This document shows positions 27,401 through 38,413 of a DNA stretch of 64,000 nucleotides, in pieces (within the stretch, counting starts at the first letter, position 1; each line of letters begins with the position of its first letter). Location of the stretch: assembly GCA_030770545.1 (NCBI GenBank), contig CM061105.1:14374501-14438500 (forward strand), read 5' to 3'. Origin of the DNA: Macropodus opercularis (lineage: Eukaryota; Chordata; Actinopteri; Anabantiformes; Osphronemidae). The notes under the pieces are model-generated. The model saw only the letters and a program-made list of their open reading frames with translations, had not been told where the DNA came from and did not search any database. A program made the translations under genes and the position numbers.

Positions 27401-28701
27401 CTCGCAACATGAGGAAGACGAGACCATCAACAAAGCCTTTGTTCAAAGAAGCAAGTATCCGTCACACAGTTCAGTTACACAAGTCCCTCCAGGAACCTTT
27501 GCCCCATCATCGTCCATATGATCTACCTGGCTTTATTGCACGAGGATTAGCCACTCTCCTCTGTCAGCAGCATGTATGAAGACTTAACCAATGTCCTAGT
27601 CATTTTAAATCTTCGCAGGACAAGCTACACAGGAAACAATGCCTAAAAACAATACAAATGTCCAAAAAGTGACATGTAATGGGTGATTTTAAGAAGGTTG
27701 TTGTTGATCCATAACGGCGCTAACAGACCTAAACTTAATAGGGTGGGTTTTTTGCAAAGTGCTCAAAATGATGCAGTCAACTTCCTCAGGAAGGTTATGA
27801 TGCTGAAACAGTTGCATAACTGGTGATGATGCTGGCACAGAAGGGCCTGTTTTAGTCACCATACACTCAAAGGAGAGAAGAACATGTGTCTGAGCTGTAC
27901 TTAAGCAGCCAATGCTTCATTTTGTTAACAGGATATTTAGGCTTATTTAACTGAATAAATCATGTTCATTTTGCAGGATAGTAGTGAGAAAATATTCCTC
28001 CGTATAACAACAAGGCAGGCTGACACATTATTCAGTAATGACTATATAATGAACATAATAAATACAATGACTGTATAACGACCACAGCCTAGTGGTTGTT
28101 TAACTAGTGTTAAAGTTGAATGAACCTGTGACCAAGTATAAACTGTTGCTCCTTTGTTAAACTCAAATTCGGGCTCTGCAGCCACTCGACCTTGCTACTA
28201 AATGTACGACAATGTCATCTGACGCACTGTCTTGACCCAGTGATCCTAAAATCCCACCGATGTCTTCGCGTTATGTAAACACGTTTAGTTAGAGCTGACG
28301 CAGCTTAGCCTGCAAACGTTTACAGCCAGTTCATCAGAATAAAAATGGCTGACGGGGGAGAACGCTCAGCAGAAACCACAGTAGCGCTGTTATCATCAAT
28401 GGTCTGCATGTGAACCAGACTCGAACTCAAGACGCCGAGTAGAATATTCTTCCCAAACAAAAATCCAGACGTTTGTTTTCGCTGGCCAGCTAATGCTAGC
28501 TACCGTTAGCCATCACCTGGTTTCACTTGCCGCCTGTTACAGGCTCTCGAACAGGATCGTGCCATTAATAAACAACCCGCCACGTGTCGTAAACATAAGC
28601 CCGACGTCTATCTGTCATCCTTCAACTTGACCGGACGAGAAGTTTGAAGCATTACGTGATGTTACCTGGATCCGCTTCTTGTGTCTCCTGCGCTCCGCCA
28701 T
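24433..28701 (-). CDS. sec62: Translocation protein SEC62 (ER post-translational translocon subunit, ER-phagy receptor)
   Basis: Eight exons on the minus strand join to 418 aa: 28701-28666, 27228-27120, 26484-26379, 26023-25822, 25522-25427, 25336-25276, 25190-25071, 24959-24433. The start MAERRRHKKR is the conserved basic N-terminus that binds SEC63 and the ribosome. The conserved cytosolic domain follows (KSTNMMGHRVDYF, SKAVDCLLDSKW), then a Lys/Glu-rich linker, EPHEDQLFLDGNEVYVWIYD, and two transmembrane segments. The C-terminal tail is acidic and contains NDFEMI, the LC3-interacting region used by SEC62 in recovery ER-phagy. The protein works with SEC61/SEC63 to import small presecretory proteins. 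Oddity: the linker in exon 4 contains a run of alternating KE pairs encoded by an imperfect GAGAAA hexamer repeat (about 25920-25962), so its length may vary between individuals. Intact. Confidence 0.97.
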
Positions 28702-28790
28702 GATCCTCCAACTCAGTTCCTGCGACGTGTGCGCGATACTGCTCACGCGCGTGTAACAAAGTATCGCGATGTTACGCGGTTAACAAAACT
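28702..28790 (-). promoter_or_regulatory. sec62 promoter-proximal CpG-rich segment
   Basis: The sequence just upstream of the sec62 ATG is rich in CG dinucleotides (ACGCGCGTG, TATCGCGAT, ACGCGG), unlike the AT-rich surroundings. No TATA box was seen. This fits a housekeeping promoter. Confidence 0.45.
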
Positions 28791-29084
28791 TCACGGACAT
28801 TTCATTCATAACTTTCCCACACGGCTGCGAGATGGTGCTTTTAAGGCTTATATAAAACTCTATGGCTTAAAGCCTCTAATTGTATAATTACTGACTCTGA
28901 CTGAACAAACTGATTGTTCGTAGGATTCAGGTTTTAGTGTCTGATCCTCTTCACAAAGCGTTAGGGTTAGATAGATTTTTGGTCAGTGTTTTCTACACAG
29001 GTCAATGTGGAGACAACAGTACAATGATCTTCCATATAAACTGTAGGACTTCGCTAAATCTGCCAAGTAGAATCTCCGCTAATT

Positions 29085-29215
29085 GCACTCTGTGATTGAT
29101 TAACTGTGTCCGAGAACAACCAGACGAGGGCGCTGTCGCCATGGTAACGTCACCCTTAGAAGACGCCACAGTGTGTGACCTTCTTATTGATTCCCCTCCT
29201 TTCAGGTGAGGGAAA
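29085..29215 (+). promoter_or_regulatory. RFX X-box promoter-like segment (copy A)
   Basis: GTCGCCATGGTAAC at 29135-29148 matches the RFX X-box consensus GTHNYYATRRNAAC at every position. Fifty-seven bases later a splice-donor-like TTTCAG|GTGAGGG occurs (GT at 29206). The flanks, X-box and donor all resemble the segment at 63130-63240. It lies about 440 bp upstream of sec62 and beyond the 3' end of samd7, and no downstream plus-strand gene could be identified. It may be a relic first exon of a ciliary gene, or a bidirectional element. Confidence 0.5.
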
Positions 29216-29839
29216 CGTTTCTGCGTTCGTTCGTTCATTCAAAGCTATTTTGAGTTTGTTTTCTTGTGATTGAAACGTGTTTCTACTAACTTGTGATAGA
29301 TGGAGTTAGCCGTTAGCCGTTAGCTCCTAGAGGCAGACCTTGTACATGTACTTATCATGAAGATTGTTTTGAACTTTTTCTTTACATTATTGTATGCACC
29401 AACATTAAACCCAGATAGGAATATGGGGTTTCATATAGAAAAAAAACTTTTATTTACAATCCACTAAATAAACAGCCAAAATGTTTAAAAACATCTCTAT
29501 TAAACTGCAGTGCAAATATTAAATTATTTTATGATAGAAACTCATGGGATTCATGGTCCTTTTGCTGACAAACCGAATACGGTGATGCTTAGCATCTTAA
29601 AAGAATAATCCAGAGATTAAAGCTATAATGTGATATTTACAGGCTAAGGCCTGTTATGAAAATGTTGAAAATTCACAGTCTAATTCAAAATCCATTCCAC
29701 TCCATAAGTGGTAAAAATGTGCATAAATATACAAATATTTTAGACACTGGGATATAGTATGGATCAAACACGCAAGTGGTGAAGAGAGAAAGGAACGTCT
29801 TCAGCACAGTCGCTGTGGTGGCAGCAGTTCGTCCACACA

Positions 29840-32244
29840 TCAAGCCGTCTCGCTGCTGGCAGACGGAGGGGAATTGTTTTCAGCCTCGTGAAGGTGCTCT
29901 GTGGATTTAAGGACATCAGCGTCTCTGGGACTTGCCATCATCTCCTCACTGTTGCAGTTAACAGGGGAGCCGATCTCTGAGGAGCGATCCCCGGGCTTCT
30001 CGGACGCGGCCTGCAGGGTGGTGCCGGACAGTGGCAGGTTCATCATGTACAGTATGCCGCCTAGCCGCTTGGACACCTGTGGGGAAATGAAGAGAATTGA
30101 TTGTCAATTGTCAGTTTCATAGCTCGGTTGACTGTGTGTCCTGCCTCCACTGGCAGCATTAAGCTGAGTCACAGTCTGTGATTCTTCACCTGTGAGCGGA
30201 TCTTCAGAGCAGGGCCGAGCTTCAGCCCCAGCGTGTCCAGTAGATGCTCCTCTGAGAGGAGCGGCAGGGTCTCTCCGTCAATCATGTGATCCTTGAATGT
30301 CTGCAGGGTGTCATCACCTCCCATTAGCACAACCACAGCAGGCAGAACAGTGTAGAGGAGTTATGAAAAAGTGAAAGGTACCAACCTGAGCGTATTCTGA
30401 ACACGTGGGGATACTGTTGATAAAGTTGTAAACATCATTCACTGTCCACTTCCTTATGTCTTCGGACACATCGTCACCATTAAGGAAGAGATTTGGTGGA
30501 CCTGACAAATAAAGAACAATTTAAACCATTGCCTTAAAACCACTTCTACAATTGTAGAGATAGTTTTCATTTCCCAAACTCACCAGGTGGAAGGAAACCG
30601 TTTCCAGAGCCTGGGAACATGTAAGGCAGAGCTCCACCACTGGGAGGAAACACGAATTTCTCCTGGAAGGCTGTGCATGGGTTGGATATGTCTTTGTCGT
30701 TTGTGCCGTTGCTGGCCACATCTGAGCAACCATCTTGACTGTTTGCGCAGGTTTTACGCAGGCCTGCTTCGCCCTCCTTGTAGGTCTTCTTGCTTCCTGT
30801 AGCTAGTTCGGAGTCTATCTTTGCTTGATGGTGTGTTTTACCTGAAGCACACTCTTCTTCCAGGTCCCCTTTTGCTTCCACCTCTTTCTCCTCCCCCGAT
30901 GTGGCTCCTGGGCTCTGCTCTACACTTTTATCTTCGACTTGGCCCTTCAGGCTGCCCACTTGGCTGTCTGCACTCTTGTGAGTGGTTGGTCTTCTGCCAG
31001 CCCTGCGGCCCCGCTCTCTGTGCAGCATACTGATGGGTGGGTAAGGGCTGGCTGACATGAGGATGCTGTTGGAGTGAAGCTCATCCAGGGTGGGGCGATG
31101 GACATAGACGTCATGTCCGTCTGGCATGCGCTGCCGACCTCTGAAGGCCATGGGGTTGGGTGGGTACGACATAGGATTTTCGATTCCCATCAGTCCCTTC
31201 TGGTGGGCGTTCTCCAGCTCCTTTTGATGCAGGATAGCATTCATCTCCATTCTAAGCATGGGCACACAAAAGTAATTCACACATTTATTCATGACGTCAA
31301 ACCTGCAGCAAAGTCCCAGAGCACATGATCTATTATATCCAGTGAATATAATGCAGACTTGTGTGGACGCAGTGTTTTTCAGAGGTGCTGAATGATATTT
31401 TTACACGCACTACCTGGCTATATGTTGCTTGTGAATGAGCTCCTGTCTCCGGGCAACTGTTTCCATGGGCTCTGAGGGCAAGAAGCTGTAGCCAGCTGAG
31501 GAAAAAGAGAAACTTGCTGTGAAACCTCATTCCTTCAGGCGAGACTGTTTTCTCAGAAGCATGAACGTGCATGCTCACCTGCTCCAGGGAAAGCTCTACC
31601 AGGAAGGACATTGGCGTGTGGGGGCATGGGTGGACCCAAATGAGGCCCCATGTGGATCTGTCTGGCCTCAGGTGCAACCATCTCATTGGGTGGAACTAAC
31701 TCCCTGTTAGAAAGTCGAGAAAATGTGTCATTCGTATTGTACATGGAATATAGGGCAAAATATGTAGAGAAACGCGTCTGACACCACCTGTTTTACTAGT
31801 TATAATAATAATGATAAAATAATAATAATGGAGCTCAATGACACAAATTAACCTCCCCAAGATGCATTGAGAATGAAAATGCAGCCTTGTAAGTTCTTCT
31901 AGAAGACGTGACATCGGGGACTTACCTCTCCATGAAGCGAGGTTCGAACTGTGCCGGGACCCCCTGCAACCTCTGTTGCCCCTGGGCAAGGATCTGTGGA
32001 GTCATGGCCATTTGGTTCCTCATTATTAACTCCTGCCTTTGCCTCAACTCTGCAAGAGACGAGAACGCTCCACAGGTCAGCGAGAAGCCGGCTCAAACAC
32101 AGGACACACTGCTACACGCTGCCGGTGTTTTCGTGTCTCACCTCCGGCTGACATGCCGTTGACCAGACGGTACCAGTGCTTCTCATCCAAACCCCCCTGT
32201 TCTCCAAGTGCTGTCATCTTCCTTAGCTGCTCTCGTGGGGTCAT
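29840..32244 (-). CDS. samd7: SAMD7-like SAM-domain protein (photoreceptor Polycomb-associated repressor)
   Basis: Eight coding exons on the minus strand join to 521 aa: 32244-32142, 32049-31926, 31703-31579, 31495-31414, 31251-30584, 30501-30386, 30300-30190, 30076-29840. The start chosen is MTPREQLRKM, because the upstream in-frame ATG at 32286 lies before the CCAACAG acceptor at 32277. N-terminal signatures are EKHWYRLVNGMSAGELRQRQ and AGYSFLPSEPMETVARRQEL. A basic/acidic low-complexity middle follows. The C-terminal SAM domain (about residues 407-480) has KWTVNDVYNFI, IDGETLPLLSEEHL and GLKLGPALKIRSQV. In mammals SAMD7 joins PRC1 in rod photoreceptors and silences non-rod genes. SAMD11 is the paralogue and the coiled N-terminal part has features of both. 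The FKDHMIDGETLP block and the sec62/gpr160 neighbourhood favour SAMD7. Confidence 0.88.
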
Positions 32245-32954
32245 CACACGCTCAACCTTTGACCTCCACGCGAATTCTGTTGGCATTAAAAAATAGGGTC
32301 AACTTAACAGCTGCATGTCTAAACACGTAAAAAACAGTGTGAATAGAAAGTTGTTCATGTTGAATAGTGAAGTAAAAATTACTGGAAAGTACTGGATTCT
32401 CTCTGGAAACTCTGGTTTCAAAAATACGTTATTACATTATGATGCATTATTATTGCATTAGTAAATAAAACGATTAAACTATATGGTTTAGATTAATGAA
32501 ACATAGCCTAAATGTCAGTTACCAAACAGAAGCTTCTGCACCCACTAGAGCGCAGCAGTGATCTGTCTCACCTGGCATAATTACAGTCACCATTAGTACC
32601 ATTAGCTGCCATGGCTGAACATGCAGTGATAAGGTCTAACTGAAGACTGACTTTACATCTGACTGGCTGACTAATTGTGTTGTTGTTATGCAAAATCTTG
32701 TGTTTTTTATTTGGCAGAACATCATTACAACAGGATCTCACAGCATCAAGTACTCTGATACTTTTATTTTCCTAAACCCCCAGTGTCTAAACATTCGGGT
32801 TTGTCAGGTGCTCACCGACCTCACACTTCCTCTCAGGGGCTCTGAATTTGTAAATGTTCATAGAAACACAGGCAGACAACATGCGATGAGCTCTTTACCC
32901 AGAGAACACGAAATAATCTGCCATTATGGGATCCAGACAAATTCATTCTCACAC

Positions 32955-33095
32955 CTTTGACCCTTACTCTCACCTCTTACCTTAGCCCTAGCATTAAGTA
33001 TTAAGTATTAATCTTAAACCAACCTTAACCCTCATCTTAACGTAATCCTAAACTTAAATTTAACCTGTAAATCCAAATCCTAACCTCAGCCCTTA
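32955..33095. repeat. Degenerate CTTAACC/CCTAACC-like minisatellite
   Basis: A run of imperfect 6-8 bp units related to CTTAACCC and CCTAAC with many substitutions, including a local duplication of ATTAAGT near 32994-33010. It looks like the decayed telomere-like minisatellites often found in fish introns. Confidence 0.5.
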
Positions 33096-33445
33096 AAGAT
33101 GCAAAGACCAGCAAAAACAGCCCCTGTCATCTTTCTGGCCTCATAAGTGTGCACACATACACGCTCCCCCCAAATGGCCATATTGTTCTTGGCTGAACCA
33201 GCAGCTTGTGTACACGAGCACAATCGACTTAGACACCTCCAATTAGCCTTCCACACTGCAGAAATCCCATTACTGGGCATGACACTGTAAACGACAGCAC
33301 TATAATCCAGTCCTGCTAATCCAAGGCCAATGTGCAATATGTTTCTGGAGGGATTAGCATGAATCTGAGCTCCACAACCCCCCCCAACCACCTCCTCAGA
33401 TGATTTTAGTTCTTGTGTGGGACATGTGTGTCCAACATGATTTAA

Positions 33446-33713
33446 GCCTCGTGCAGCCTTCGAGGGGTCAAAATGAAAATAGGAAAAACCCCACAAGGGT
33501 TGGATAAAACAGCCGCAGGCAGACGATACATCACAACACGCTTTATCTAGATGAACGGTTGGATGAAGTTGTTCATCACAGACCCACACGTGTATATTGC
33601 TTGGATGTAACACCCACGGAGGCTGTTTTATCCAACCCTTGTGTGGGTTTGAGCTTAGAGCGTCCCCTATTTTACAGTGGGGTCGCTTTGACCCCTCGAA
33701 GGCTGCACGAGGG
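33446..33713. mobile_element. piggyBac-type MITE (268 bp, non-autonomous)
   Basis: The element is bounded by TTAA on both sides (33442-33445 and 33714-33717), the piggyBac target duplication. Terminal inverted repeats of about 26 bp start CCTCGTGCAGCCTTCGAGG on the left and appear inverted on the right, the first base differing (G left, C right). A second inverted pair of 22 bp lies inside (33493-33514 and 33621-33642). No transposase fragment is present. It sits inside the probable first intron of samd7. Confidence 0.78.
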
Positions 33714-34465
33714 TTAAGCACAGGCTGGTCCCTCCCCCATGCAAAGGCTGTCACTCGGTCTGAGGTGCGATGTTCAGAGTCCATCTAATCTGATGACTAT
33801 AATCTGCCTGTTGGTCCTGAACCAGTCTGCTAGCTGCATCTGCTGACCTGCCTGCAGCCCGGCCTGCTGGCCCATCCCTCCCCCTTCCCCACCTTCCCAG
33901 GTCCCTATGTCCCCAGGATCCTATTAGCTAAGTCCTGGCTATACAGCACTTTAAAGGGATGTGTTGGAGGTAATCTGCACGTTTAGAGTTTTACCCTCAG
34001 CAAACCTTGCCAGTAAGCATCCCGGACAATACACCCCAAGTGCTAAGCCTATTAGCCTCCATTAGCTTCCAGGATGTCCCAAAAACACCTTGGGGATAAA
34101 TCTGGGAATGCAATCGGTTTATGTGGAGCTATGTGGTGCGAACACATGCGCGACGCCTTCTCTGCAGGTTTCACAAAGTCAACCCTCAGAACAACGAGGA
34201 AAAAATGCACCAAAACATTTATGTCCCTTCAAATCTCAAAGGTTCACTTAGCTGAAGACGATTTACACTTACGTCTCCAAGACTCTAACACATGCAGACA
34301 GCACCAACTATTGCAAGCTCAGCCCCGAGATGAGCAGCACTTGGCGTAGTCTGTGTCGTTCATACCTCTCATCATTGCCATCACATCAAGAGCTCAGCCT
34401 CCTTTATTTTTCATAAATACCAGGTAATCTCAGTATTTTTGCAGATTAATTTTACTGTCTAGATG

Positions 34466-34502
34466 AAAACAATGTTTGTGCCATGATGACAAACATTGTT
34501 TT
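34466..34502. repeat. Perfect inverted repeat with SOX/FOX-like half sites
   Basis: Two 14-bp arms (AAAACAATGTTTGT and its exact complement) surround a 9-bp spacer. Each arm holds AACAATG, a SOX consensus, overlapping TGTTTG, a FOX core. It lies in non-coding DNA 5' of samd7. It could be a paired transcription-factor site or a simple hairpin. Confidence 0.6.
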
Positions 34503-35836
34503 ACTACTGTCATTAAGGGAAACCTCCAATGCTTTTACTGTGAGTACAGAAATAGTATTTATGTTGCGTATTGTGTTTATGCAGGACTGCTACTATTAGA
34601 AAGTAATAAATGTACTTAAATATTAGCAGGAAACTGTAATTGGAGCAAACAGAAAAGGCAAATCATTCATTGTCTTCTGCTGCTTATCACAAAATCCCAC
34701 ATGGATTTACTTTCAAATAACGTTTAATACGTTTAGTCTGATTGCATATAAAACCTTGGTACCTGTGTAAAAGCGACACTGAACAAAGTGGGGCAGCTCA
34801 TTTACAGGAATCCTTTATAAGACCCGTTCGATCACAGCTAACACTTGGGTGATTGGGTTTTGTTTTAAATCTCTTTAGTGTAGTTACACTCACTTGAAGC
34901 ATCCTGCTGTAACGTGTTGGTCAAGCCTGACGCTACTCTGCTTGTTTTACCAGCAACCCTCACATCAATCTTTAGAGGCCTTTTGTCATCGAAGGTGAAC
35001 TGGACAACAGCAAACCCTTGTCATATTTCTCTAATGAGCAGAGGCCATACTGCAGCTGCCAAATCCGGGGATTGGACTCCTTGGATTTGCTGCTGTCTGG
35101 TTAATCCCATTACAAGAATGAATTAAGGGGAAAAATTGCTGACGATGAGCCCTGAGGAGGTCATATCAGACAAGACAGAAGTATTGTCTAGCCCTTCCTA
35201 ATCCCTCCACACAGCACACTCATGCATAAAGCCTCGCATATTCTGTCAGCTGCACGAAGCTGATTAAACTGTAAGACTCGTGCAGTAAGTGTCGAGGTGC
35301 AGTTGCATCGATTTGCTTTAGGTGTCACAAATTCACATGACGAGAGATGGACTGAAAATCAATATTAGTTCGTGTATGAAAACATGATCATGGAAACCCA
35401 AACCCAAAAGTAACCCCAGTTACTTATATTCGCTGTTTGCAGAATCTGGGCTAATTATACAGTTAATTATTCTGATTTTAAGGGCTGTCCTCTAATCGCA
35501 TTGGCTTTTAGATTAATCACTTATTGAGGGATCAGTAGCCTTTTATACAGCTACTGCTACCATACGAGGCATTAAACGTTTGAAAAGGTTTCCCCTGTGT
35601 GCAGCCATTTCTTAGATCCATAGTTATGTCACATACCGATGGATCCCACACTATACTGACTATACTATACTAGTATATACGTGTATACTTATATACTAGT
35701 AGTAGTAAGTTTGATGCTTTACAGTAGTAACTGCAGAGACAATGTGTGAGACAAAATGTATCAGCTGTAAAGAGAAAAGCACGACACAAGTGGAGAAGAG
35801 GAGAAGTAATGAAAAAGCAAGTGTCAAATGACTCAC

Positions 35837-36035
35837 CTCCAAGTTTACAGTGGTAAACTTCAGGTTTCCCAGAAAATGAAGTCAAGAAATGACTGTAAAA
35901 GACTGAGAAGCTGAGATCTCTGAGAGAGTCCGTCTTTCACTTCCAACTAAACGGCTTCCCACCAACCACCAACTGGTCTGAGTGCAGTCTGCTGCCAAAC
36001 GGCTGCCTTAACTAAAAAAGACCTTTTAAATACAG
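35837..36035 (-). promoter_or_regulatory. Candidate samd7 promoter and first non-coding exon
   Basis: On the minus strand a good donor (TTGGAG|GTGAGTCA, exon end at 35837) is preceded by about 160 bp and then a TATA-like TATTTAAAAGG (about 36023-36033). OTX/CRX-type GATTA cores lie just upstream (near 36037-36043; TAATCC at about 36210). Rod photoreceptor CRX targets, which include mammalian Samd7, have such sites. The link to the coding exons, 3.6 kb away, is inferred. Confidence 0.35.
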
Positions 36036-36039
36036 ATTG

Positions 36040-38255
36040 ATTAAATCTCCATTAGCTGGCCTTATCTCCTGCAGTAAGCCCTCCCTGTCCTGACATCACT
36101 ATGATCTCCCATCCAACTGCCTGCTGCACTTGCAACTGATGTGTAATTACTGAAGCAGCACCGGTCCTAAGCATGGAGTGCTAAACCTCTTTCAACGTTT
36201 ACCTCACTAATCCCTTGTTAGCACTTTAGGCCATAGTTAAGACACCTAAATGCTTAGCTTCCTTTTCTAGTGGCAAAATGACCAACCCCTCCTCACCCGC
36301 TCTGGGGCCACATGCAGAGAAGCTACATGATGCTGCTGGTAGACTTCATAAACCACCCAGATCAGGCTTGTTTGTGTGTTTATTCTTGTCTAGTTTGGGT
36401 GTCAGAAGTACTGCACCCACCAGGGAGCCAAAGCGTTGACCCAAACATGTTTGGGGGTAATTACGACTACATTTTGGCCACATCATCCTCTCAGACCTCT
36501 TAATCTGGCAGTTTGTGCTGCCCAACCGCCTACGTCCCTGTAAACAGACCTCTACAGCGCACATTTATGAACATTAAGTATTAAAAGTATTCCCCTTTTA
36601 AAATAATCCCCCTAAATTGTCACTGGTGCATTTAGGAAGTCACACATTTTGTTAATCTGAGTTTACCCGAGAGCAGCCAGTATGTGTGAAGTACCATCAA
36701 CTGGAAAAACCGAATCGTCATTCAAAACTGCATGTACATAGACAATACAAAAAGACTGAAATTTCCACATCAAATACATCACTAAGAAATGTCAGGAATA
36801 TCACAACAACTCATATTAAGTCATATTCTCACGTTTCTGCAGCCTTTCTTTAGCTTTGTCAGGTGGCTCCTACAATGACAACTTGACTTGTTGATAATGT
36901 GAACGCCTGCAAGTAAACGCTCCATCCTCCTCCCTTTTTTATGTTTTATTTTTATGTCATAAAACAAGCTGTGATGGTTTAGCCATGGCTATGTTCACAT
37001 GCTGATGACTGTGTTTTGCTGGAGCCCCCCCTCTGACATACGTCTACCTGGTCTGTAATACTGCTCAGGTGGGCTGTGACATTCAAAGCGCACGAAGAGA
37101 CACAACTTGTGGCGGAGAGTCGCTCTGGACACCGTAACAGCTCAGTGCACGCGACTCCACCACTGGGCTTTTTGCACAGGGCGGACAGATGCTGTTTTCC
37201 ACTACGTTTCCGTTATGTTGGTGTGTTGATGAGGCGTTTGCTGGTCTCGTCCTTTGTTCTGAGCATGAAACCACTGTGTTGACAGTTGTAGCAGTAGATG
37301 AGTGGAGAGATGCTGATCTGCACCACAGCCTTACAGAGCTGTTGTTTGGTTACTTGTGCACCTATGAGCTATTTTATCTACTAGTTGCCTAAATGCTTAG
37401 TAATTATGATGTTGTATCTAAATTCCTTTTCCACTAATGCATCACACATCTAATTAATATTATCTGATGGAAAAGGTGCAATTAGTGAAAATGACTGTTT
37501 TCTTCCAGTCATTAGATATTATCAGGAGTCATTAGATATTATCAGGAGAACATGTTCTGTGGTAGCTGTGTGTTCCTCAGATGATTGATCATTTTTACTG
37601 GTACACTTATGAAGCATTAGAGCATTAGGTCGTTTAAACCGCTAATTTAGGGAATAATCCCTTAATTAAAGGATTTTCTGCTCGTCTTGTTTGTTTGTTA
37701 GGCGAAGGGGTCAGTGCAGGTTTAACCTCCAGACACAGGTTCGGCTATAAATTTACTGGGTCAGTGCAGATACGGACACCGTCCATCTTCTAATTACAGC
37801 AACAATCTGGTGACCGGATCACCTGCACTTTCAGGATTGTTCCCTGCTGAAGCCGTAATCCCTCTAAGGTAGAAGCTTTATGATTTTACGCCTGGTGGAA
37901 ATCTCATTTTAGTCTTGATTATCATGGGATCTTAGGTAGAAGGATTGCTCAGGATCAAGAGTCCTCGAAAGTCTTATATCCTAGAAAAACCCTTCTAACA
38001 GATGAATATTGTGTTTACTGTTTTGTTTAGGACTGTGACTGAAGGCACGACACAAAACACAGTATCTACAGCAAATCGCTGGACATTTTAGTGGTGACTG
38101 GACTGACGTCTGGTAGGATCTAACAGTCCTACACCCCTAAATATTTGCTTTAGTTCTGTAATTCCTACACCTGCATGCCATCGTATGTGTACAGGTGCCG
38201 GTTCCCACACACCTTCCAGCTTTCTCAAACATAGCCTCACATGTAAACACGTAGA
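36040..38255. other. samd7-apod intergenic region
   Basis: No coding exon supported. A 21-bp tandem duplication (CATTAGATATTATCAGGAG twice) is at about 37508-37549. The ORFs at 36312-36503 and 37076-37392 overlap open frames on the opposite strand and have no recognisable domain. Confidence 0.45.
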
Positions 38256-38261
38256 AGGGTC

Positions 38262-38310
38262 TATAAAACCAGCACACTGCTCCGCTCAGCAAAGATACGT
38301 GGTGCCACAG
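38262..38310 (+). promoter_or_regulatory. apod (copy 1) TATA box and short first exon
   Basis: TATAAAA at 38262-38268 is followed about 25-30 bp later by the probable start site. A non-coding first exon ends at the donor GCCACAG|GTGAGCG (38310/38311). The coding exon begins after GTACAG at about 38405. Confidence 0.6.
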
Positions 38311-38413
38311 GTGAGCGAGCTGCAGCCGTCATTCTCTCCCGTTATTCAGTGTCTTACTTGAGATCTTTCAATGCTTTAACTATTTTTTTTTCGGTTTTGT
38401 ACAGTGAAAAAAG

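Noticed and set aside
33086..33784. 232-codon ORF on the minus strand
   Set aside because: It runs straight across the MITE and its inverted repeats, so the peptide contains the same repeat in both orientations. No gene.
35640..35710. AT-rich palindromic TATAC/GTATA stretch
   Set aside because: Short simple-sequence symmetry without defined ends or target duplication; probably a decayed microsatellite.
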